This document shows, in pieces, positions 1 through 5,366 of a stretch of 6,283 nt of DNA. The first letter of the stretch is position 1, and every line of letters starts with the position of its first letter. The DNA comes from Thermoplasmatota archaeon (GTDB lineage: Archaea; Thermoplasmatota; E2; DHVEG-1): the NCBI GenBank assembly GCA_018824925.1, contig JAHJFH010000228.1:1-6283 (forward strand). The letters run 5' to 3'. The position numbers were made by a program, and so were the translations under genes. The notes below the pieces were generated by a model. The model did not search any database. It had not been told where the DNA came from and worked only from the letters and a program-made list of their open reading frames with translations.

Positions 1-115
1 GACCAATTGATACCAAAACAAAACCAAGCAATGCATAAATACCTATACCAATAATAAAGGGAAAAATAAATTTGCTGACGGCAATTTCAACACGTTTTCT
101 TTTTTCATGAATCAT
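1..115 (-). CDS. N-terminus of an unidentified membrane protein (3' end outside window)
   Basis: Read on the minus strand, an ATG at 115-113 opens a frame of 38 codons that continues past the left edge. The peptide begins with a basic, charged stretch (MIHEKRKRVE), followed from about residue 16 to 38 by a hydrophobic run rich in Ile, Phe, Gly and Leu. This is a typical first transmembrane segment with positive residues on the cytoplasmic side. A GAGG at 129-126 lies 10 bases before the ATG and could be its ribosome binding site. The gene starts 21 bases after the flpA stop codon, on the same strand, so the two are probably co-transcribed. Too little is present to assign a family; the reading frame and the membrane segment are seen directly, and the operon link is inferred. 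Confidence 0.6.
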   Translation of the reverse strand, partial: MIHEKRKRVEIAVSKFIFPFIIGIGIYALLGFVLVSIG

Positions 116-136
116 CAGATTATTGCCTCGGCTGTA

Positions 137-820
137 TCATAAATTTTCTTTATGGGCATTGGGTGATGATATAACAAATACCGAATGATCCTTATCATAC
201 GGGTCGAGGTCATCAATGCTACGAATAGAAATATTTGCGGATTTTAAAGTCGATTCAACAATTTTATAGGCCTGACGGGGGGGCAACGCAACATCAATGC
301 TTCGAGCCTTTACCATAAGTATCCCTATACCATTGGATTTGAGATATCGACGAGCATTTTCAATAAATATCTCTGCTTGATTTCGCTGAGAAATATCTTG
401 ATATACTAAATCAACTTGCGGAACCAATGAAGCATAGCGATCAGGATGAAATGCATCCTCTAGAATAGGTATAATATTCGAACGATATTTACTAACATCT
501 AACAACGTATGCATAGCCAGTGGTGTATGCTCAACAGCATACACTGTCCCCTTGGTAATGATATCTGCTATATGGCTTACTGTGGTACCCATTGCGGCTC
601 CAAGATATAATACCTGCGAATCGGATGCTAAATGAATCGATATATTTTTTAACAGAGCAGCCGCCATTTTACTCCGATAGGGATTCCATGAACGATATTC
701 ATTGTCATCTATGTGCACCAGTTTTTCGTTATAAACTCTCATTCCTCTACATGGTGCCGGGTTGAGTGTGAATAGTTTGTCTTTCTGTTTAAAGACCCCA
801 GGAATAGCTATTTGTTGCAT
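137..820 (-). CDS. flpA: Fibrillarin-like rRNA/tRNA 2'-O-methyltransferase
   Basis: This 227-residue protein has the usual length of archaeal fibrillarin. The family is the catalytic subunit of C/D-box guide RNPs, which use S-adenosylmethionine to methylate ribose 2'-hydroxyls of rRNA and tRNA, together with Nop5, L7Ae and a guide RNA. The N-terminal beta domain (about 1-45) contains PGVF and RVYNEKL. The segment YRSWNPYRSK (42-51) leads into the Rossmann-type methyltransferase fold. The SAM-binding loop is GAAMGTTVSH (74-83), where Met77 replaces the more common Ser. YAVEHTP (94-100) and YQDISQ (140-145) follow. The family's K-D-K-H tetrad is present as Lys51, Asp142, Lys171 (VKARSID) and His212 (KDHSVF). 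The start at 820 matches the family N-terminus; no clear Shine-Dalgarno precedes it, and a TATA-like box about 30 bases upstream suggests a very short leader. nop5, the common partner gene, is not adjacent here. Confidence 0.95.
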   Translation of the reverse strand: MQQIAIPGVFKQKDKLFTLNPAPCRGMRVYNEKLVHIDDNEYRSWNPYRSKMAAALLKNISIHLASDSQVLYLGAAMGTTVSHIADIITKGTVYAVEHTPLAMHTLLDVSKYRSNIIPILEDAFHPDRYASLVPQVDLVYQDISQRNQAEIFIENARRYLKSNGIGILMVKARSIDVALPPRQAYKIVESTLKSANISIRSIDDLDPYDKDHSVFVISSPNAHKENL

Positions 821-846
821 AGTGGGACAGCCCTAACAGGTGACAT

Positions 847-860
847 CATTTATATTTTGT
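847..860. promoter_or_regulatory. Shared TATA-like element between flpA and gcvT
   Basis: TTTATATTTT lies at 849-858 in the roughly 89-base gap between the divergent genes; its complement reads AAAATATAAA, so it looks like an archaeal TATA box in either direction. Taking the usual spacing of about 25 bases to the start site, rightward transcription would begin near 878-882, giving gcvT a leader of about 30 bases that includes its ribosome binding site. Leftward transcription would begin near 826, making flpA almost leaderless. The sequence is seen directly; promoter activity and bidirectional use are inferred. Confidence 0.5.
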
Positions 861-894
861 CGAAATGTTTTATTATCGGGAATGGATACCCCTC

Positions 895-900
895 GGGGGT
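895..900 (+). promoter_or_regulatory. Ribosome binding site that sets the gcvT start at 910
   Basis: GGGGGT at 895-900 sits 9 bases before the ATG at 910 and resembles the archaeal consensus GGAGGT. It lies inside the frame if translation were started at the earlier ATG (865), which has no such site. It therefore argues for 910 as the true start. Confidence 0.6.
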
Positions 901-909
901 TTAAAAAGC

Positions 910-2034
910 ATGGTTCTCCGATCACCATTATATCACATACAGCAACAATTAGGTGCAAAATTTACTGAGTTTGCTGGCTACGAAATGCCAATTCAATATA
1001 GTAGTATCAAAGATGAACATCTCACTGTACGAAAAACGGTTGGATTATTTGATGTTTCTCATATGAGTAATGTTTGGATTGAGGGACAAGATGCTGAAGA
1101 ACTCCTTTCACGCACTACAGTTGAGGATGCAGCTCGCATCCCCGATGGAATGAGCCAATACACAGAGATTCTACGGGAAGATGGCACCATCATCGACGAC
1201 ACAATTTTCATGCATCTAGGTGATAGATATATGATCATTCCAAATGCTAGTATGAATACCTTAGTGACAAACTGGCTTACTGAACAAGCAAAAAAATATC
1301 ATCTCAAAGTACGCGTGGCCGATATGTCGAAAGAATATGCAATATTAGCGATTCAAGGACCTCGATCACGAGATACCCTACAAAGTTTGACAGATGTTGA
1401 TCTACAAACCGTAAAATTTTTCGGTTGCCGTGAAATAGATATTGCTGATAGAAAATGTATCATATCTCATACCGGATATACTGGTGAACTTGGATTTGAA
1501 CTATCGATAACTCCGGCCCCTGCGGCCGATACTATTTTTACTGCAATTCTCAAAGAAGGAAAACAATTCGGCTTAAAACCCATCGGGCTTGGTGCTCGAG
1601 ATACCCTTAGAATGGAAAAAGGTTTCATGCTCGCCGGTAATGAATTTGCAGGAGGACGAACTCCTCTTGAAGCAACCCTCGCCTGGACTATCAATTGGGA
1701 TCATGATTTTATTGGAAAAGAAACCCTCCTAAAATTAAAGGAACTAGGAACCTATCAACGATTAACCTGTTTGAAATGTCTCGATAAAGGTATTCCTCGG
1801 CATAGCGCAGAAATACATCATCAGGATGCTCCAGTCGGTGTTATCACCAGTGGAACAGTATCACCATGTTTAAACACCGGGATAGCACTAGGTTATGTAG
1901 CTCCGGATCATCGAGAAAAAGGAACAGTGCTTGATATAATAATCAGAGGGAAACCCATTAAAGCAGAAGTAGTGAAACCCCCCTTTGTCCCAAAAGATTG
2001 GGTACAACATAAAAATGACCAAATCTTTAAATGA
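910..2034 (+). CDS. gcvT: Glycine cleavage system T protein (aminomethyltransferase)
   Basis: GcvT transfers the methylene carbon of the aminomethyl group held on lipoyl-GcvH to tetrahydrofolate (or an archaeal pterin analogue), releasing ammonia. With the start at 910 the protein is 374 residues, close to the usual 360-375. Family signatures run throughout: LGAKFTEFAGYEMP (14-27), GLFDVSHM (45-52), the pterin-site GTIIDD (92-97, with Asp97 matching the catalytic Asp of characterised T proteins), HTGYTGELGFEL (187-198), GLGARDTLRMEKG (226-238), the C-terminal barrel segment DFIGKETL (266-273), and GVITSGTVSP (310-319). An upstream in-frame ATG at 865 is rejected: the 15 extra residues do not fit the family, the predicted transcription start lies beyond it, and a good ribosome binding site precedes 910. 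gcvH follows after 33 bases and should be co-transcribed. GcvP is not in the window. Confidence 0.95.
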   Translation: MVLRSPLYHIQQQLGAKFTEFAGYEMPIQYSSIKDEHLTVRKTVGLFDVSHMSNVWIEGQDAEELLSRTTVEDAARIPDGMSQYTEILREDGTIIDDTIFMHLGDRYMIIPNASMNTLVTNWLTEQAKKYHLKVRVADMSKEYAILAIQGPRSRDTLQSLTDVDLQTVKFFGCREIDIADRKCIISHTGYTGELGFELSITPAPAADTIFTAILKEGKQFGLKPIGLGARDTLRMEKGFMLAGNEFAGGRTPLEATLAWTINWDHDFIGKETLLKLKELGTYQRLTCLKCLDKGIPRHSAEIHHQDAPVGVITSGTVSPCLNTGIALGYVAPDHREKGTVLDIIIRGKPIKAEVVKPPFVPKDWVQHKNDQIFK

Positions 2035-2067
2035 CGAGGCAAAATACTTGCAGATGAGTGATTAGAT

Positions 2068-2445
2068 ATGGCAGAGGATGTACGAGACGACTTAAAATAT
2101 ACTAAAACCCATGAATGGCTACGAGTCACAGGATCAACGGCACTTATTGGTATCACCGATCATGCTCAGTCTGAGCTTACCGATATTGTGTATGTCGAGC
2201 TCCCCGAAGTAGGAAAAGAAGTAGTAAAAGGCGATGAACTTTGTGTAGTTGAATCCGTGAAATCAGTTTCAGAAATCTATAGCCCCATCTCAGGGACTAT
2301 AACAAAAGTAAATAAAGCTCTTGAGGAAACACCAGAAACAATAAATAGTAGCCCCTATGATGACGGGTGGCTTGTTGAAATCAAAATAAAAAATATAAAA
2401 GAAATTAATGATTTATTCGATGCGAATCGATACAGAAAATTATAA
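2068..2445 (+). CDS. gcvH: Glycine cleavage system H protein (lipoyl carrier)
   Basis: GcvH is the small swinging-arm protein that carries the aminomethyl intermediate from GcvP to GcvT and the reduced lipoyl group to lipoamide dehydrogenase. The 125-residue product has the normal family length. YTKTHEWLRV (11-20) is the standard opening, followed by GITDHAQSELTDIVYVELP (28-46). The lipoylation site is Lys65 in VESVKSVSEIYSPISG (61-76), and the C-terminal part has the conserved PYDDGWL (96-102). A GTGATT at 2058-2063, just before the ATG, can act as a ribosome binding site. It lies 33 bases behind gcvT in the same direction, which supports a gcvTH unit. Lysine modification needs a lipoate ligase or synthase encoded elsewhere. 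Family assignment is certain; involvement in normal glycine cleavage is inferred from the gcvT pairing. Confidence 0.96.
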   Translation: MAEDVRDDLKYTKTHEWLRVTGSTALIGITDHAQSELTDIVYVELPEVGKEVVKGDELCVVESVKSVSEIYSPISGTITKVNKALEETPETINSSPYDDGWLVEIKIKNIKEINDLFDANRYRKL

Positions 2446-2504
2446 CCAAATCTCAATATCTCCGCTCTTATCTCATCTTTAGCATTAGTTATAATAAACT
2501 CTTA

Positions 2505-2525
2505 ATAAAGTTTTTATATAAATAA
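2505..2525 (+). promoter_or_regulatory. TATA box for the Roadblock-FIST unit
   Basis: The intergenic stretch 2446-2560 contains a long AT element with core TTTATATA at 2513-2520, preceded by the purine-rich AATAAAG (2504-2510) that could serve as a TFB recognition element. Expected transcription start is around 2541-2545, leaving a short leader that holds the GGTGG ribosome binding site. This is the strongest promoter-like sequence in the window and implies that the next two genes are transcribed separately from gcvTH. No convincing oligo-T terminator is visible after gcvH; the region is only pyrimidine-rich. Confidence 0.6.
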
Positions 2526-2549
2526 TCTATAAACAAATACAACTGAAAA

Positions 2550-2555
2550 GGGTGG
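2550..2555 (+). promoter_or_regulatory. Ribosome binding site for the Roadblock-like gene
   Basis: GGGTGG at 2550-2555 lies 5 bases before the ATG at 2561. A GTG at 2552 would give three extra residues, but it is part of the ribosome binding site itself, so ATG 2561 is the preferred start. Confidence 0.6.
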
Positions 2556-2560
2556 ATGCG

Positions 2561-2959
2561 ATGCGCGATGACCCCATTGAATTAGTATTAATTGACTTAC
2601 TAAAACTTGATGACATTCTCGCGTGTATGGTTGCACGTCAGAACATGATAAGTGTGATGCCTGATCAAAATTTATTTGATCCATCAGTCATGGAAGTATG
2701 GGACATAATAAAACGAGCCATGGATGATGTATTCGTCGTCGTTAAAGAATATTCACAAGCAGGACTCGGAGAAATTGAGTTTCGTTTACAAGACTATGAA
2801 GTTTTATTTTACATTCTCCCAGATACAGAAAATGCTCTCGTCGCAATAATTCCTGCACTTTCCAATAAAGGTTTAATTGATGTGGAAATGGAAAACGCTA
2901 GACAAGAAATAAATAATATCCGCAATAAGCAAGACAATGAACGATTGATAAACGCATAA
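2561..2959 (+). CDS. Roadblock/LC7-like small protein
   Basis: The product is 132 residues from ATG 2561. Its pattern fits the Roadblock/LC7 (MglB-like) fold: an N-terminal helix (DPIELVLIDLLKLDDIL, 4-20), a first strand (ACMVARQNMISVMP, 21-34), a central amphipathic helix (SVMEVWDIIKRAMDDVFVVV, 42-61), strands around EIEFRLQDYEVLFYILP (71-87), and a strand-helix end (NALVAIIPALSNKGLIDVEMENARQEI, starting at 91). The tail after about residue 117 is charged and probably helical or disordered. No signal peptide or membrane segment is present, so it should be cytoplasmic. Roadblock proteins typically dimerise and bind or regulate Ras-like GTPases. The FIST gene follows 50 bases later under the same promoter. 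The assignment rests on pattern resemblance rather than an invariant motif, so it is moderate; the role is inferred. Confidence 0.6.
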   Translation: MRDDPIELVLIDLLKLDDILACMVARQNMISVMPDQNLFDPSVMEVWDIIKRAMDDVFVVVKEYSQAGLGEIEFRLQDYEVLFYILPDTENALVAIIPALSNKGLIDVEMENARQEINNIRNKQDNERLINA

Positions 2960-3009
2960 CAATAAAAAAGGATGGGATACCAATACCCGAAATAGAAGCT
3001 GCCTTAGGC

Positions 3010-4275
3010 ATGACCAGAAAATGGGATGCACGAGATGCTGGTCGCGAGGTAGCACGAGAAGCAATTCAATCATTAAAAACACCCCCAAATTTTGTTTTAT
3101 TATTCTCAACAATACATTATGATAAACATGGGGGATTTGATGAATTTCTCAAAGGCGTTTGGGATGTTCTACCCGAAGGAACACCCCTTCTTGGGGGCAC
3201 GGTTCCTGGTTTTATCAATAACTTTGGTTGCTACGCTCGCGGTGCAACAGCACTTGCCGTATCCTGCCCTCATATGGATGTCGTCATGAGCATGGGAAAA
3301 AACACCAAACGAAATCCCTACAAAGCCGTGAAACAAAGCGCAGACATGCTGCAAAAAGGTTTTGAGAAATCTCAATATCAACATAAATTTATCTTTAATT
3401 TTGTATCTGGACCTGAAGTTATCAAAATACCTGGACAAGGATACAAAAAAGTGGTAGATTCCGGATTAATATCAAAATTTATTCTCCCCGCCTATGGTAT
3501 CACACAATATTTTCTTCAAAAAGGCCTCGGAAGAGAAGATGAGATATTTGAAAAGATTGTTGAATATTTTCCAGAGAGTTCAATGATACTTGGAACCGCT
3601 AATGATGATAACCGCGGTATCAGCAATTACCAATTTTATAATAAATCACTACTCACGAACTCCATGGTAAACCTTGGCATATCAACAGATCTAGAATTTG
3701 ATGTTTGCACAACCCATGGAATGACACCAAGCGGCATTGACTTTGAAATCACAAAATTAAGTAGAAATGGTCATATCATCCACAAAATAAATAATAAACC
3801 TGCGGTACAAGAACTGAATAGACTCCTCAAATGGCCTAAGGGTTTTCTTAATGAAAAAACCATGACACACACTATTCTCTATTATCCAATATCACTCAGA
3901 AGACATGGTCGAGAAGTACCTGCTGTATTGACATTTATTCTAAAAGATTCCATTCTGATACCCTGTGTGATAGATAAAGGGACGGTATCAATACTAACGG
4001 TTAGTGGAAAAAAATTGGTTCATGCAATGCAAGAAAATCTCCAGTATTGCCAAGCACTTAAACCAGAATTTGGTATCGTCTCAACGTGTACCACCATCTT
4101 AGAGACATTAGGTTATAAGATAAATATCATTAAAGATGAAATATCAAATTATTTCCAGGATAAACCATTTATCATGTTTCTAAGTCTCGGTGAAGGAACC
4201 TATTCTCCAGAAAAAGATATCACCTATGCAAACATGTCTTTTAATACCGCGATTTTTGGAAAGAGTAAAAAATAA
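3010..4275 (+). CDS. FIST-domain (FIST_N plus FIST_C) ligand-sensor protein
   Basis: This 421-residue protein resembles FIST proteins, in which an N-terminal FIST domain and a FIST_C domain form a predicted small-ligand (possibly amino-acid) sensing module. FIST_N features are DARDAGREVAREAI (6-19), the strand NFVLLFSTI (27-35), GTPLLGGTVPGFINN (57-71) and RGATALAVS (77-85). The join and FIST_C are marked by VNLGISTDLEFDV (220-232), HGMTPSG (236-242), NNKPAVQELNRLL (261-273) and the terminal GEGTYS (394-399). There is no membrane segment, histidine kinase, GGDEF or receptor domain in the same chain, so any output must come from a partner; the Roadblock-like protein upstream is the obvious candidate. 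ATG 3010 is the first standard start but has no nearby ribosome binding site, and the frame is open back to 2941, so the true N-terminus may lie upstream. Family call is fairly sure; ligand unknown. Confidence 0.8.
   Translation: MTRKWDARDAGREVAREAIQSLKTPPNFVLLFSTIHYDKHGGFDEFLKGVWDVLPEGTPLLGGTVPGFINNFGCYARGATALAVSCPHMDVVMSMGKNTKRNPYKAVKQSADMLQKGFEKSQYQHKFIFNFVSGPEVIKIPGQGYKKVVDSGLISKFILPAYGITQYFLQKGLGREDEIFEKIVEYFPESSMILGTANDDNRGISNYQFYNKSLLTNSMVNLGISTDLEFDVCTTHGMTPSGIDFEITKLSRNGHIIHKINNKPAVQELNRLLKWPKGFLNEKTMTHTILYYPISLRRHGREVPAVLTFILKDSILIPCVIDKGTVSILTVSGKKLVHAMQENLQYCQALKPEFGIVSTCTTILETLGYKINIIKDEISNYFQDKPFIMFLSLGEGTYSPEKDITYANMSFNTAIFGKSKK
4267..4274 (-). terminator. Oligo-T stretch downstream of the AAR-like gene
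   Basis: On the minus strand, ATTTTTT occurs about 16-23 bases after the stop codon of the AAR-like gene. Archaeal transcription often ends at such T runs. It overlaps the last codons of the convergent FIST gene, whose stop lies only 14 bases away, so the two transcripts may overlap at their 3' ends. Confidence 0.35.
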
Positions 4276-4289
4276 TACAACGTTCTTAC

Positions 4290-5243
4290 TTATATTGTTA
4301 ATCCAAAATTGGTTAGTTCCCGCAATTCGAAACCATATGTATGAGCCCATTTCTTAGTACAATCCATATACTGCATATCAATAGATCCGACATGATGAGA
4401 TCGATCGCGTTCTAATGCCTGCATGATAACCTCTGCAATACATGAAAAAAGTTTTCCCTTCGGGTATCCAGGAATCGAGACACCAAACTTAGATGGTATA
4501 GTCACATAACCCCCATCTACCCGAACGATATCCGGACGTTCATGGCATAACTCCAAGGACACATTTGGTGGTTGTGCAACATCGACGACAACAGCCCCCT
4601 TCTTAAGATGATCTGAATATATAAGAGCAGAAGGATGATTAGTAGCAGTAATAACAACATCCGCTGTTCTGATATCCAGTTCGGTAGTTAAATTAAGAGA
4701 TGAATTTGGTATCTTAGCGGCTAATGATTCTAATTTTTTTTGATTTCTGCCGACAATAATGCTATGACCAAATAACGGTACAAGCTTCTTTGAAATAGCC
4801 TCACCAATAATTCCATAACCTCCAACAACCGCTAACGATGATTCTTCTGGTTTAATACCATACTTATCGACTATTTTATTAACAACGTTACATGCAACTG
4901 CGGCAGTATAACTATCACCATGATTAACAAAACCACGAAATGCTGGTTGCATCGTAAGCCATCGACCACCCTCCGTAACAGATGTTGTAAGAGCCCCTAA
5001 TTGTAGTAATTCGATCTTAAAAGAATCTTGAAGAAACACCGCAGCATCAAGTATGATTTGTTGCATTTCTGTACGAGGGCGATACATAATTTCTTTCGCA
5101 GTAATTCTCAAACCTAATAAATATCCTGAGGTATGCTCAAAATCAAATTCTGGAGATAATATATATTCATCCTTCAACCATGACTGCGGAATTTTTTTTT
5201 CCTGATCCCTTGTCATTAAATGCCCAATCGAAGCAAACTTCAT
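4290..5243 (-). CDS. COG5322 / AAR-like acyl-thioester reductase (Rossmann dehydrogenase)
   Basis: The 317-residue product resembles the family containing cyanobacterial long-chain acyl-ACP reductase (AAR), which reduces a fatty acyl thioester to an aldehyde with NADPH. The opening FASIGHLM (3-10) matches the AAR start (IGHL). LQLGALTTSV (80-89) corresponds to its LGGFTS segment, and NHGDSYTAAVACNVV (107-121) to the GNTHTAY segment. The nucleotide-binding loop is VVGGYGIIG (139-147), followed by a strand ending in GRNQKKL (165-171), as expected for a Rossmann fold. Cys268 in KLFSCIAEVIMQ aligns with the active-site cysteine of AAR (motif FACFAE) that carries the acyl intermediate. The C-terminus (AHTYGFELREL, 300-310) also fits. 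A GGAG lies 13 bases before ATG 5243, rather far for a ribosome binding site. Family resemblance is clear; substrate, cofactor and physiological role in an archaeon are unknown. Confidence 0.8.
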   Translation of the reverse strand: MKFASIGHLMTRDQEKKIPQSWLKDEYILSPEFDFEHTSGYLLGLRITAKEIMYRPRTEMQQIILDAAVFLQDSFKIELLQLGALTTSVTEGGRWLTMQPAFRGFVNHGDSYTAAVACNVVNKIVDKYGIKPEESSLAVVGGYGIIGEAISKKLVPLFGHSIIVGRNQKKLESLAAKIPNSSLNLTTELDIRTADVVITATNHPSALIYSDHLKKGAVVVDVAQPPNVSLELCHERPDIVRVDGGYVTIPSKFGVSIPGYPKGKLFSCIAEVIMQALERDRSHHVGSIDMQYMDCTKKWAHTYGFELRELTNFGLTI

Positions 5244-5330
5244 GAATATCGAAAGTCTCCAAACCTTAACATTTTTACCTTATGTATTAGCTATGTAGAG
5301 TTAAACCACCTACGATTAGTGATAAATTCA

Positions 5331-5342
5331 TCATATAAATAG
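5331..5342 (-). promoter_or_regulatory. Possible TATA box for the AAR-like gene
   Basis: The 123-base gap 5244-5366 contains, on the minus strand, ATTTATATGA (5340-5331). A start site about 25 bases downstream would leave a leader of roughly 60 bases before the ATG at 5243. A weaker AT-rich site (AATACATAAGG, about 5290-5280) would give a much shorter leader. Either would make the gene independent of the one upstream. Nothing else recognisable is seen in this gap besides the oligo-T stretch. Confidence 0.35.
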
Positions 5343-5353
5343 TTAACAGAGGT

Positions 5354-5359
5354 AAAAAA
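5354..5359 (-). terminator. Oligo-T stretch after the unknown gene
   Basis: Six consecutive T on the minus strand begin 7 bases after the stop codon of the upstream gene, in the context CCTTTTTTACC. This is the kind of simple T run that ends archaeal transcripts. It lies between that gene and the possible promoter of the AAR-like gene, consistent with separate transcription, though partial read-through is possible. Confidence 0.35.
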
Positions 5360-5366
5360 GGTGGAT

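Noticed and set aside
113..139. flpA stop TGA and the following membrane gene are in the same frame, suggesting read-through or selenocysteine
   Set aside because: flpA ends at its normal family length, and the next gene has its own ATG and a possible ribosome binding site; no recoding element is visible.
277..283. Run of seven G within flpA as a possible frameshift site
   Set aside because: The frame on both sides matches fibrillarin, and the run is simply two proline codons with their neighbours.
865..909. Extra N-terminal codons in frame with gcvT from ATG 865
   Set aside because: No ribosome binding site, lies across the predicted transcription start, and does not fit the family N-terminus.
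1467..1694. Open frame of 75 codons on the minus strand
   Set aside because: It lies wholly inside gcvT, a certain gene, and its product shows no recognisable domain.
1908..2156. Open frame of 82 codons on the minus strand
   Set aside because: It is antisense to the end of gcvT and the start of gcvH, with no domain or start signal.
2972..2995. Seven-codon frame (MGYQYPK) before the FIST gene, as a possible leader peptide
   Set aside because: No regulatory hairpin or meaningful codon run accompanies it; its ATG is more likely part of a ribosome-binding-like sequence or the trace of a shifted start.
2873..3438. Three short open frames (2873-3112 minus, 3092-3289 plus, 3169-3438 minus) around the start of the FIST gene
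   Set aside because: They overlap well-supported coding sequence in other frames; the apparently hydrophobic content of the first is a by-product of antisense reading.
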